Positions 1-7,470 of a DNA stretch of 64,000 nucleotides are shown piece by piece. Location: contig NZ_FNIG01000012.1 of assembly GCF_900103915.1 (NCBI RefSeq), positions 1 through 64,000 on the forward strand, written 5' to 3'. The number at the start of each line of letters is the position of its first letter. Position 1 is the stretch's first letter. Position numbers and translations under genes: made by a program. This stretch comes from Tenuibacillus multivorans. Lineage in GTDB: Bacteria > Bacillota > Bacilli > Bacillales > Alkalibacillaceae. The notes beneath the pieces were generated by a model. That model had not been told where the DNA came from, ran no database searches, and saw only the letters and a program-made list of their open reading frames with translations.

Positions 1-6
1 CCACCA
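1..6 (+). other. possible 3' CCA end of an upstream tRNA
   Basis: The window opens with CCACCA, immediately before a tRNA cluster in which every gene carries an encoded CCA end. This is most simply the last bases of another tRNA cut by the window edge. Too little is present to name it. Confidence 0.35.
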
Positions 7-17
7 TTTAAATATTA

Positions 18-94
18 GCCGGCCTAGCTCAATCTGGCAGAGCAACTGACTTGTAATCAGTAGGTTGGGGGTTCGAGTCCCTCGGCCGGCACCA
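18..94 (+). tRNA. tRNA-Thr (TGT)
   Basis: The acceptor stem GCCGGCC pairs with GGCCGGC. The anticodon loop CTTGTAA inside an ACTGA/TCAGT stem gives anticodon TGT. GGTTCGAGTCC is the T arm, and discriminator A plus an encoded CCA close the gene. It is the first complete member of a five-gene tRNA run. Confidence 0.95.
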
Positions 95-104
95 CCAATC
101 ATTT

Positions 105-189
105 GGAGGGGTAGCGAAGTGGCTAAACGCGGCGGACTGTAAATCCGCTCCCTCAGGGTTCGGGAGTTCGAATCTCTCCCCCTCCACCA
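105..189 (+). tRNA. tRNA-Tyr (GTA)
   Basis: The acceptor stem GGAGGGG pairs with CCCCTCC, and the anticodon loop reads CTGTAAA (GTA). A long variable arm makes it 85 nt, as expected for a class II bacterial tRNA-Tyr. The CCA end is encoded. Confidence 0.95.
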
Positions 190-203
190 TTTATTAAAAT
201 GAT

Positions 204-278
204 TGGGCCATAGCCAAGCGGTAAGGCAACGGTTTTTGGTACCGTCATGCGCTGGTTCGAATCCAGCTGGCCCAGCCA
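204..278 (+). tRNA. tRNA-Gln (TTG)
   Basis: The acceptor stem TGGGCCA pairs with TGGCCCA. The anticodon loop TTTTGGT gives TTG, the discriminator is G and CCA is encoded. Standard 75-nt class I form. Confidence 0.95.
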
Positions 279-325
279 TTTTATTTTTTTTTGGACATCT
301 TTTGATGGAAAATAATTTACTACAT

Positions 326-401
326 GAGCCATTAGCTCAGTTGGTAGAGCATCTGACTTTTAATCAGAGGGTCGGAGGTTCGAATCCTCCATGGCTCACC
401 A
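326..401 (+). tRNA. tRNA-Lys (TTT)
   Basis: The acceptor stem GAGCCAT pairs with ATGGCTC. The anticodon loop CTTTTAA gives TTT, the D-arm is AGCTCAGTTGGTAGAGC and CCA is encoded. Confidence 0.95.
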
Positions 402-415
402 TGTACATAAAAGTT

Positions 416-491
416 GGGGCCTTAGCTCAGCTGGGAGAGCGCCTGCTTTGCACGCAGGAGGTCAGCGGTTCGATCCCGCTAGGCTCCACCA
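416..491 (+). tRNA. tRNA-Ala (TGC)
   Basis: The acceptor stem GGGGCCT pairs with AGGCTCC through one G-U pair. The anticodon stem CCTGC/GCAGG encloses TTTGCAC (anticodon TGC). The CCA end is encoded. It is the last tRNA before the cluster terminator. Confidence 0.95.
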
Positions 492-507
492 TAATCCAGT
501 TACCAAA

Positions 508-542
508 GTTGTTCTCTGCTTAATCGGGGAGCAGCTTTTTTT
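508..542 (+). terminator. intrinsic terminator of the tRNA cluster
   Basis: An 11-bp stem (GTTGTTCTCTG with CGGGGAGCAGC, using G-U pairs) closes a 6-nt loop and is followed by seven T. It lies 17 bp after tRNA-Ala and ends the tRNA transcript. Confidence 0.85.
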
Positions 543-605
543 AGTCTACATAAACATATAGGGGATTCAGCATGTGGTATTGGTCATTCGTAGCGTATCA
601 TTTCG

Positions 606-878
606 TTGATTCCCCATTGACGGGAGTTTTTTGCCCATTGGGGGGATGATTCCCCATTGATGAGAGGTTTTTACCTATTGAGGGGCGTTGATTCCCCATT
701 GACGAGAGGTTTTTACCCATTGAGGGGCATTGATTCCCCATTGACGAGTGTTTTTTGCCCATTGAGGGATGCTGACTCCCCATTGATGGGTGATTTTTAC
801 CCATTGAGGGGCGTTGATTCCCCATTGATGAGAGGTTTTTGCCCATTGAGGCATACTGATTCCCCAATGATAGGAGGT
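606..878. repeat. seven-copy 42-bp tandem repeat
   Basis: The motif TTCCCCATTGA recurs with TCCCC starting at 611, 651, 693, 735, 777, 819 and 861: period 42 bp, 40 for the first interval. Each unit also holds a second CCCATTGA about 21 bp away, so the unit looks like an older 21-bp duplication. Because 42 is a multiple of three, several reading frames stay open on both strands, but none has a convincing ribosome binding site and the implied peptides are only repeats of MGNQ/MGKN-like words. Function unknown; it is not a CRISPR array because there are no unique spacers. Confidence 0.9.
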
Positions 879-904
879 TAAAAATCGCAAGGCGTTCTAT
901 ACAT

Positions 905-936
905 AATAGCCCTAGCTTAATTGAGCTAGGGCTATT
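905..936. terminator. perfect 13-bp hairpin, possible terminator
   Basis: AATAGCCCTAGCT and AGCTAGGGCTATT form a perfect inverted repeat around TAATTG, between the repeat array and rocF. No proper T-run follows on either strand, so termination is not certain; it could end read-through from the array or serve as a protein or RNA structure element. Confidence 0.5.
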
Positions 937-1117
937 GCTACGAGATGTATTGGTCTTTAAGAAAGTGGCCGAAGACGTGGCCGGTAAGCATGATTTGATT
1001 TTGCATTCGATTTATTGTAATCGCTTTCAATTTTGTATATTTATTCATGATTTTGTCGAGTTGAACCAATCTATACTTACGGATACAATGTTTGCAGATA
1101 AAGGGGGTAACATAACA

Positions 1118-2020
1118 GTGAATCATAAAATAGGAATCATTGGTGCACCGATTACAATTGCTCAACCCAATATGGGGGTCGATCTCGGTCCCGTTGCCAT
1201 GCGCCACGCTGGATTAATTGATCGCTTTAAATCATTGAATCTTACATTCGAAGATTATGGGGATATTGACGTCCCGCTAGAAGGTAATTTTGAGATAGAC
1301 CCTAAAACAAATTTAAAAAATCTGGATGAAATAACAAAAGGAAATGAATCGGTTGCGAATAAAGTTGTGGAGATTAAGAAAAAAGGTGAGTTCCCTTTAA
1401 TTTTAGGCGGGGATCACAGTATTGCGATTGGATCCATTGCTGGATTACATCAGTTTTATAATAACATGGGGGTTATTTGGTACGATGCTCATCCTGACTT
1501 AAATAGTGGAGAAACATCGCCATCCGGAAACATTCACGGTATGTCTTTAGGTGTCAGTATTGGAATAGGTGAGGAACGCTTAATATCGATTAATGGACGT
1601 TATCCTAAAATCAAACCTGAAAACGCTGTCATTATTGGCGCTCGCTCAATTGATGATGGTGAAAAGAAAATTATAAAAGAGCGAGGCATTCGATGTTTTA
1701 CAATGCATGACATTGAAAAGTATGGCATGGAGCATGTGATGAATGAGGCGATTACGTATTTAAAAGAGCGAACAGACGGTGTCCATCTCAGTTTCGATGT
1801 AGATGGAATAGATCCGGCTCATACGCCAGGTACTGGTACACCTATAGAAGGTGGTCCATCATATAGAGAAACGCATTATGCCTTAAGCCAGTTGTATGAT
1901 GCTAACATCTTAACCTCGGTTGAAGTCGTCGAAGTGAATCCATTATTGGATCAAGGAAACCAAACAGCAGAAGTTGCCGTTGATATGATGGCTTCTGTTT
2001 TTGGAGAAAAATACTTATAA
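1118..2020 (+). CDS. rocF: arginase
   Basis: Cytosolic manganese arginase, which hydrolyses L-arginine to ornithine and urea, the first step of the arginase catabolic route. The 300-residue product has the usual family length. Metal ligands are visible: GGDHS (His100), DAHPDLN (Asp123, His125, Asp127) and the DVDGIDP motif near residue 225; EVVEVNP near the end is also typical. I start at GTG 1118 because AAGGGGGT lies about 10 bp upstream and the protein then begins MNHKIGIIGAP like known arginases; the frame stays open upstream but that part is unlike the family. It stands alone ahead of sigW with its own terminator, as in many bacilli. Confidence 0.93.
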   Translation: MNHKIGIIGAPITIAQPNMGVDLGPVAMRHAGLIDRFKSLNLTFEDYGDIDVPLEGNFEIDPKTNLKNLDEITKGNESVANKVVEIKKKGEFPLILGGDHSIAIGSIAGLHQFYNNMGVIWYDAHPDLNSGETSPSGNIHGMSLGVSIGIGEERLISINGRYPKIKPENAVIIGARSIDDGEKKIIKERGIRCFTMHDIEKYGMEHVMNEAITYLKERTDGVHLSFDVDGIDPAHTPGTGTPIEGGPSYRETHYALSQLYDANILTSVEVVEVNPLLDQGNQTAEVAVDMMASVFGEKYL

Positions 2021-2025
2021 ACTTT

Positions 2026-2068
2026 AAAAAGGACTAAAGCTGCGACATGACGTACTTTAGTCCTTTTT
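2026..2068 (+). terminator. rocF terminator
   Basis: AAAAAGGACTAAAG pairs perfectly with CTTTAGTCCTTTTT around a 15-nt loop, and the 3' arm supplies the T-run. It begins just after the rocF stop. Confidence 0.9.
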
Positions 2069-2204
2069 AGTTGAGCTGATAGAAAAGTATCCTACCTACA
2101 TAAAAAAACCTTTACAAAATTTTGAATTTAAATTTTATTTTTACATTTTACGCGTTATAATAAATAAGTATCATCTTTGCGTCATGCTAATTTTTTATTT
2201 TTAA

Positions 2205-2232
2205 TGAAACCTTTTGATGGATCATTCGTATA
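2205..2232 (+). promoter_or_regulatory. sigma-W autoregulatory promoter
   Basis: TGAAAC (2205-2210), exactly 16 bp, then CGTA (2227-2230) matches the established sigma-W consensus without mismatch. It sits 35 bp before the sigW start codon, so sigma-W almost certainly drives its own operon as in Bacillus subtilis. Confidence 0.92.
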
Positions 2233-2266
2233 TAAGCGTGACCGCACAATTTGCGGGGGAACTTTT

Positions 2267-2839
2267 ATGGACTTAAGAATAAACCAACTGATTAAACAGG
2301 TGAAAAAAGGTAATCATGAAGCGTTTGGTTTGATTATAGATCAATATCAACATGCAATTTATCAGCATTGCTATCGGATGTTAGGTAATCATCATGATGC
2401 ACAAGAAGTCACACAAGAAGCATTTGTCAAAGTGTATACCAATATCAAAACCTTTAAGCAAAACAATAAATTTTCGCCGTGGTTATATCGCATCGCGACG
2501 AATTTAGCGATTGACCATATGCGTAAAAAGCGACCAGTCAGTATTTTGGATCAACCGATTCATTCAAATGACCATACGACGTTATTAGACAAGCAAAAAA
2601 GTAAAGAACAAACACCTGAAGAAAGCTATGAACGGTTAGAGTTAAGTGAAACGGTGCAGGAAGCGCTACTCACCCTTCCCCCAAAATACCGAGCGGTTAT
2701 CGTTTTAAAATATGTAAGAGATCTCCCCTTACAGGAGATTGCTGAGGTGCTAGAATTGCCTATGGGAACGGTTAAGACGCATTTACACCGTGGAAGAGAG
2801 GCTTTGAGGAAAAAGCTTGTTGAGGCAGTAAGGAGTTGA
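2267..2839 (+). CDS. sigW: ECF sigma factor SigW
   Basis: Extracytoplasmic-function sigma factor of the cell-envelope stress regulon (antibiotics, alkaline shock, membrane-active peptides in B. subtilis). The 190-residue product has sigma region 2 at about 15-85 (CYRMLGNHHDAQEVTQEAF, then FSPWLYRIATNLAIDHMRK) and region 4 at about 130-185 (LPPKYRAVIVLKYVRDL, MGTVKTHLHRGREALR). I start at ATG 2267 after CGGGGGA; the longer upstream frame runs into the promoter. rsiW follows 4 bp later, the expected sigma/anti-sigma pair, and the promoter shows autoregulation. Confidence 0.95.
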   Translation: MDLRINQLIKQVKKGNHEAFGLIIDQYQHAIYQHCYRMLGNHHDAQEVTQEAFVKVYTNIKTFKQNNKFSPWLYRIATNLAIDHMRKKRPVSILDQPIHSNDHTTLLDKQKSKEQTPEESYERLELSETVQEALLTLPPKYRAVIVLKYVRDLPLQEIAEVLELPMGTVKTHLHRGREALRKKLVEAVRS

Positions 2840-2843
2840 TAAG

Positions 2844-3488
2844 ATGGCGTGTAATCAATCATCTGAGAATGAGTTACATCGTTATCTCAATCGTGAATTG
2901 AATCAAGAAGAAGAAAATCAGCTAAAAAGACATCTGATGGAATGTCAAAATTGTCAAGAGCATTACCGTGAGTTAAAAAGATTGGATGGGCAATTAAATT
3001 TTCTACCCGAGATTGATGCTCCGGATGATCTTAAACATAATATCATGCATCAACTCCCACAAGATCCAAAGGTTAAAAAATTCTCTAAGATTGTCAGGGA
3101 GCATCCATTTATTGCCGCGGCTGTTGTCTTTTTCATCGCAATGTTTTCCTCAACATTGACGCAGTACCATACGAATCAACAGATTTTCGTATCCTCAGAA
3201 GAAGGTGTGATTAAAGAAGGGAACCGCGTGATTATCCCTGAAGGTGAAGTCATTGAAGGCGATTTTACCGTTAAAAATGCTGAGCTTGTATTAGAAGGAA
3301 AAATTCAAGGTAATTTAACCTTAGTTAATAGTCAGGTTGTGAGTATGCACGAGCATCAGGATAACTTTCTTAATTCCGTTTCCCATCACGTTGGAGGAAC
3401 GGTGACTGAAATCGATCAATATTTTGTATGGGTTTATCATAAAATTGAACATGAGTTTAAAAATATTGTTACGTTTGTTTCACCTTAA
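2844..3488 (+). CDS. rsiW: anti-sigma-W factor RsiW
   Basis: Membrane anti-sigma factor that holds SigW inactive until regulated proteolysis. The N-terminus is a zinc anti-sigma domain with His30-x3-Cys34-x2-Cys37. A single membrane segment spans about 87-106, after which the protein lies outside. Its outer part (about 120-170) has a repetitive pattern (VIKEGNRVIIPEGEVIEGDF) reminiscent of polymer-forming beta-helix proteins. The length of 214 is close to B. subtilis RsiW. It starts 4 bp after sigW with GGAG at 2832-2835 inside the sigW end, so the two genes are co-transcribed. Confidence 0.93.
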   Translation: MACNQSSENELHRYLNRELNQEEENQLKRHLMECQNCQEHYRELKRLDGQLNFLPEIDAPDDLKHNIMHQLPQDPKVKKFSKIVREHPFIAAAVVFFIAMFSSTLTQYHTNQQIFVSSEEGVIKEGNRVIIPEGEVIEGDFTVKNAELVLEGKIQGNLTLVNSQVVSMHEHQDNFLNSVSHHVGGTVTEIDQYFVWVYHKIEHEFKNIVTFVSP

Positions 3489-3522
3489 CGTTTAGTAGAA
3501 ATTCGCTACTAGACGTTTTTTT
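3487..3522 (+). terminator. terminator after rsiW
   Basis: AACGTTTAGTAG pairs with CTACTAGACGTT through one G-U pair around a 7-nt loop, then seven T. It overlaps the rsiW stop and separates the sigma-W operon from cdaA. Confidence 0.88.
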
Positions 3523-3545
3523 GTGGGAAAAGTACCGGGTATGTA

Positions 3546-3554
3546 TGCTATAAT
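3546..3554 (+). promoter_or_regulatory. extended -10 promoter of the cdaA operon
   Basis: TGCTATAAT is an extended -10 element (TGN-TATAAT). No good -35 is visible 17 bp upstream, which is typical of extended -10 promoters. It lies 60 bp before cdaA. Confidence 0.6.
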
Positions 3555-3613
3555 TTAATTAGTATGTTTTCCGGCGAGAGTAGTAGGTCGAAATTAACTT
3601 AAGGGTGAGTAGC

Positions 3614-4438
3614 TTGGTGTGGGAAGATCTTAACTTTTTAAATGTGCTAAGAATTATTGTAGATATTGCAGTTGTATGGTTTGTCATATATAAATTATTT
3701 ACGTTAATACGCGGAACAAAAGCCGTTCAATTGTTGAAGGGTATTATTGTCATCCTGGGAATTTGGTTTGTCAGTTCCATTTTGGATTTAAATACCGTTC
3801 AATGGTTGGTTTACCAAGCAATTGAGTGGGGTTTTCTAGCCGTCATCGTGTTGTTCCAGCCAGAGATTCGCCGTGCGCTTGAGCAATTAGGAAGAGGAAG
3901 CATCTTTGCACGTCACACCCAGTCTCAAGAAAAAGCGATTAGTGAAACGATTGATGCCGTCATTCGTTCATGTAAGTATATGAGTAAACGACGAATTGGG
4001 GCTTTAATTACGATTGAACGGGAAACAGGCATGAGTGAATATGTTGAAACTGGGATCGATGTTAATGGTAAATTAACGAGTGAATTATTAACGAATATCT
4101 TTATGCCTAATGCCCCGTTACATGATGGTGCAGTCATCGTCCGTGATGATGAAATTATTGCGGCAGCCTGTTACTTACCACTTAGTGAAAGTCCATTTAT
4201 CTCAAAAGAGCTTGGAACCCGGCATCGAGCGGCAATGGGTGTTAGTGAAGTCACTGATGCGTTAACTATTGTGGTATCTGAAGAAACAGGTATGATTTCA
4301 GCAACAAAAAATGGAGAGCTTCATCGAAAGTTAGCGGAAGAAGATCTTCGCAAAATGTTGCTTAAAGAATTAGATCCAACTTATGATACGTCTACTTCAA
4401 GCAAGTCGTGGAACTGGAGGGGAAAACGTGATGGATAA
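3614..4438 (+). CDS. cdaA: diadenylate cyclase CdaA
   Basis: Membrane c-di-AMP synthase making the second messenger from two ATP; c-di-AMP controls potassium and osmolyte uptake and wall homeostasis. Three membrane segments lie in residues 10-80, followed by the DAC domain with DGA (171-173) and RHR (203-205). I choose TTG 3614, giving MVWEDLNFL, because it aligns with the N-terminus of B. subtilis CdaA and AAGGGTGA stands about 8 bp upstream; GTG 3605 and GTG 3617 are alternatives. The product has 274 residues. Its last 8 bp overlap cdaR, and glmM follows: the conserved cdaA-cdaR-glmM operon. Confidence 0.94.
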   Translation: MVWEDLNFLNVLRIIVDIAVVWFVIYKLFTLIRGTKAVQLLKGIIVILGIWFVSSILDLNTVQWLVYQAIEWGFLAVIVLFQPEIRRALEQLGRGSIFARHTQSQEKAISETIDAVIRSCKYMSKRRIGALITIERETGMSEYVETGIDVNGKLTSELLTNIFMPNAPLHDGAVIVRDDEIIAAACYLPLSESPFISKELGTRHRAAMGVSEVTDALTIVVSEETGMISATKNGELHRKLAEEDLRKMLLKELDPTYDTSTSSKSWNWRGKRDG

Positions 4439-5669
4439 GTGGATTAAAAGCCCGTGGTTTACACGAATTGTTTCATTATTTTTGGCCTTGTTATTATATA
4501 CAACAGTTGCCATAGATGAGGCTAACACAGCACGCTCGGATCGAACGTTTCTTCCGACTGCTTCAACGAATACAGAATCAATGGATAATGTCTCATTACA
4601 AGTCGAGCTTGAAGAAAAGCAGTATGTCGTAAGAGGTGTACCAGACACGGTTGAAGTAACAGTAGAAGGTCCTGTTAGTGATGTGACACAAGCCGTTAGA
4701 CAGCGTAATTTTGATGTATTTATCGACTTAAATGGTTTAGGGCCTGGAACGCACGAGGTCGATGTTCAGCATCGAGGCATGTCTAGTCAGCTAAGTGTTT
4801 ATATTCAACCAAGAACGATTGAAGTGACGATTGAAGATCGTGCCAGTGTGACACAACCTATAGAAATAGAATTTGTTGGCAATAATGATGTTGAAGCAGA
4901 AGATGTGTTCGCATCACCACCAACGGTTACGCCTAACGAGGTTAATGTAACCGGAGCCAAATCCGAAGTGGAGCGAATTGGCATCGTTAAAGCTATTGTA
5001 GATTTTAATCAATTAGCTGAAGATGGCATTGCAAGAAATGTGCCGATTAAGGTCTATGACCCTCAAGGGAATGAGCTAAACGTATTTGTCAACCCTTCAA
5101 CGGTTACAGTTGAAGCGGATGTTTCAATGTCGGACAAGCGTTTCCCATTAATAGCTGAAACAACCGGAGAATTAAATGAAAATTTAGTCCTTAAAGAAAT
5201 TAACCTTAGCCCGGTCACAGCGACGATGTATGGGGCAAATGAAACCCTAAATGATATTAACAACATGGAGCCACTTACCATAGATTTATCTAATATAACG
5301 GAAACAACGACGGTTGAGAAAGAATTAAATACACCACCGGGAGTGAGAAGAATAGAACCAGAATCCGTTTCGGCTGAAATTGTCGTAGAAGAGGCTGAAG
5401 AAAACGTATTGACAGACATGGAAATAAACGTGGATAATTTAGACGACGGTCAAGACATTACCTTTTTAGAGCCAGAGGAACCATTAATCGATGTCACAGT
5501 CACTGGCTTAGCCGAAGATATTGAAAACATCAGTGAAGACGATATAAGAGTATCAATTGACGTTGCAGATTATGTTGAAGGTGAATTTTATGCGGATATT
5601 CAATTAGAGGGACCGGATGACATCCGTTTGCGTACAGATACAGAAAGGGTTCGTGTGAGAATAGAGTAA
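4431..5669 (+). CDS. cdaR: CdaA regulator CdaR (YbbR-domain protein)
   Basis: Membrane-anchored extracellular regulator of CdaA. An N-terminal anchor (about residues 8-26, rich in L, A and V) is followed by four consecutive YbbR-type beta domains of about 85 residues, recognisable from recurring EVTVEGP, VNVTGAKSEV, and VTVTGLAEDI-like stretches. The 412 residues are somewhat shorter than B. subtilis YbbR. ATG 4431 overlaps cdaA by 8 bp and has GGAGGGG 8 bp upstream, indicating translational coupling. The protein is very acidic, in keeping with a salt-adapted surface protein (inference). Confidence 0.92.
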   Translation: MDKWIKSPWFTRIVSLFLALLLYTTVAIDEANTARSDRTFLPTASTNTESMDNVSLQVELEEKQYVVRGVPDTVEVTVEGPVSDVTQAVRQRNFDVFIDLNGLGPGTHEVDVQHRGMSSQLSVYIQPRTIEVTIEDRASVTQPIEIEFVGNNDVEAEDVFASPPTVTPNEVNVTGAKSEVERIGIVKAIVDFNQLAEDGIARNVPIKVYDPQGNELNVFVNPSTVTVEADVSMSDKRFPLIAETTGELNENLVLKEINLSPVTATMYGANETLNDINNMEPLTIDLSNITETTTVEKELNTPPGVRRIEPESVSAEIVVEEAEENVLTDMEINVDNLDDGQDITFLEPEEPLIDVTVTGLAEDIENISEDDIRVSIDVADYVEGEFYADIQLEGPDDIRLRTDTERVRVRIE

Positions 5670-5714
5670 CAAATCAAACACGATTGATTTGGAAGAATAA
5701 AGGAGCGAAACGAA

Positions 5715-7061
5715 ATGGGAAAATATTTCGGTACAGATGGTGTCCGAGGCATCGCAAATACAGAATTAACACCAGAACTGGCATATAAACTTGGTCGTTT
5801 CGGTGGCTACGTTTTAACAAAAGACGCAACAGAAAAGCCTAAAATATTAGTTGGGAGAGACACGAGAATATCTGGAGAAATGTTAGAAGGCGCTTTAGTG
5901 GCTGGAATCCTTTCTGTAGGCGTTGAAGTCATGCGTTTAGGCGTCATTTCTACTCCCGGGGTCGCTTTTTTAACAAAAGCATCAGGTGCACAAGCAGGTG
6001 TCATGATTTCGGCATCCCATAATCCCGTTGAAGATAATGGAATCAAATTCTTTGGCTCAGACGGCTTTAAACTATTAGATGCTCAAGAGGAAGAAATTGA
6101 AACGTTATTAGATGCCGAGCAAGATGATTTGCCTCGTCCAACTGGGGGCGAAATCGGGCAAGTCATGGATTATTACGAAGGCGGCCAAAAATATTTACAG
6201 CACCTTAAGCAAACCGTTGATCAAGATTTTGAAGATGTCAAAATCGTACTTGACTGTGCTCATGGCGCAACGTCACCACTTGCTTCACATCTATTTGCAG
6301 ATTTAGAAGCAGATATTTTAGCAATTGGGTCTTCTCCTGATGGCTTGAATATTAACGATGGTTACGGCTCAACGAACCCCGAAAAACTCCGCGAAACGGT
6401 GGTTGAACAGGGAGCGGATATCGGTTTAGCCTTTGACGGCGATGGTGACCGTTTAATTGCAGTTGATGAAAAAGGTAATATTGTAGACGGCGATAAAATC
6501 ATGTATATTTGCGGTCGTTTTTTCAAAAAACAAGGCCGCTTAAAGCAGGACACTGTGGTGACAACCGTGATGAGCAATATCGGATTGTATCGCGCTTTTG
6601 ATGAATTAGATATTTCAACGGTCAAAACAAAAGTTGGCGACCGTTACGTCATGGAAGAAATGCGCAAGAATGATTACAACCTTGGCGGTGAACAATCAGG
6701 TCATATTATTTTCTTAGACCATAACACGACAGGAGACGGTATGTTATCAGCATTACAGCTCGTTAATGTCATGCAGGAAACAGGCCAATCACTGTCTGAA
6801 TTAGCAGAGGCTATTACGAAGTTCCCACAAGTGTTAAAAAATGTTCGTGTCACCGATAAACACGCTGTAACAGAAAATGACACGATAAAACAAGAAATTG
6901 ACCGTGTCGAGCAAGAACTTGGTAATCAAGGCCGCGTACTAGTTCGTCCATCAGGAACTGAACCAGTTGTTCGTGTTATGGTTGAAGCACCTACAAAAGA
7001 TGAATGTGAAAAATACGTCAACCAAGTCGTTGAAACGATTGAAGCAACACTTGGAATGTAA
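5715..7061 (+). CDS. glmM: phosphoglucosamine mutase GlmM
   Basis: Converts glucosamine-6-phosphate to glucosamine-1-phosphate, feeding UDP-GlcNAc and hence peptidoglycan. The 448-residue length is standard. The phosphoserine loop is SASHNP with Ser101, the metal-binding loop DGDGDR lies near 241, the sugar-binding GGEQSGH near 325, and the phosphate-binding [14 protein letters not shown] near the C-terminus. A good AAAGGAG site precedes ATG 5715. CdaA, CdaR and GlmM are encoded together, and GlmM is known to bind and inhibit CdaA in B. subtilis. Confidence 0.97.
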   Translation: MGKYFGTDGVRGIANTELTPELAYKLGRFGGYVLTKDATEKPKILVGRDTRISGEMLEGALVAGILSVGVEVMRLGVISTPGVAFLTKASGAQAGVMISASHNPVEDNGIKFFGSDGFKLLDAQEEEIETLLDAEQDDLPRPTGGEIGQVMDYYEGGQKYLQHLKQTVDQDFEDVKIVLDCAHGATSPLASHLFADLEADILAIGSSPDGLNINDGYGSTNPEKLRETVVEQGADIGLAFDGDGDRLIAVDEKGNIVDGDKIMYICGRFFKKQGRLKQDTVVTTVMSNIGLYRAFDELDISTVKTKVGDRYVMEEMRKNDYNLGGEQSGHIIFLDHNTTGDGMLSALQLVNVMQETGQSLSELAEAITKFPQVLKNVRVTDKHAVTENDTIKQEIDRVEQELGNQGRVLVRPSGTEPVVRVMVEAPTKDECEKYVNQVVETIEATLGM

Positions 7062-7081
7062 ATGCATAGTATATTAACGTT

Positions 7082-7117
7082 AGAGCATAGGAGTTTAATT
7101 GGTCCTATGCTCTTTCA
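7082..7117 (+). terminator. terminator after glmM
   Basis: AGAGCATAGGA pairs perfectly with TCCTATGCTCT around a 10-nt loop, followed by TTTCATATTT. The T-run is imperfect, so some read-through into glmS is possible. Confidence 0.75.
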
Positions 7118-7137
7118 TATTTGTAATCATATTGTAA

Positions 7138-7167
7138 TTGACCAAGCTGATGAAGATAACGTAAAAT
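7138..7167 (+). promoter_or_regulatory. glmS promoter
   Basis: TTGACC (7138-7143), 18 bp, TAAAAT (7162-7167). It lies about 60 bp before the ribozyme cleavage point, giving the short 5' leader expected for glmS mRNA. Confidence 0.65.
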
Positions 7168-7224
7168 GGTATTTGTCTAGTTGATTCAAGAAGGGAAAGG
7201 AGCGTAGCGGGGATAGTATCTAAA

Positions 7225-7400
7225 AGCGCCAGGGCTATTTCTATGAACGGACTAAATAGAAATAGTTGACGAGGAGAAGGTTTCATCGAATAATCGGCGG
7301 GTGCCTTCCAGTTGAATGTCATCTCAACTGACACGTTTTACGTGAAAACATAGAGGCGACTCTATGCACAACCACATAAAACAAGATGACACATATAGAA
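7225..7400 (+). ncRNA. glmS ribozyme (glucosamine-6-phosphate riboswitch)
   Basis: Self-cleaving RNA that uses glucosamine-6-phosphate as cofactor and so shuts off glmS when product is plentiful. Diagnostic core pieces are present in order: AGCGCCAGGG, with cleavage expected between A7225 and G7226; GTTGACGAGGAGAAGG; TCGAATAATCGGCGGGTGCC; a P3-like segment; and a P4-like hairpin CATAGAG-GCGA-CTCTATG (7349-7366). It lies directly upstream of glmS, the only known location of the class. The 3' boundary is approximate. Confidence 0.95.
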
Positions 7401-7405
7401 TACGG

Positions 7406-7450
7406 GAAAGGGGCAAACGAATGCCCCTATAGGATTTGTTTGCCTCTTTC
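7406..7450 (+). promoter_or_regulatory. two mutually exclusive hairpins before glmS
   Basis: GAAAGGGGCAAAC (7406-7418) can pair with GTTTGCCTCTTTC (7438-7450) in a 13-bp stem with one G-U. The same 5' arm can instead form GGGGCA-AACGAA-TGCCCC (7410-7427). The element sits between the ribozyme and the glmS ribosome binding site (AGAGGAGG). There is no clear T-run, so it may be a weak terminator or a stability element. Confidence 0.55.
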
Positions 7451-7470
7451 ACTTAGAGGAGGTACACAAC

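Noticed and set aside
606-878. CRISPR array
   Set aside because: The repeats are directly adjacent copies with no unique spacers of 30-40 bp between them, and no cas gene is near.
598-890. Overlapping frames of 70-90 codons on both strands
   Set aside because: They arise from a 42-bp tandem repeat whose length is a multiple of three; no ribosome site, start or codon bias supports translation.
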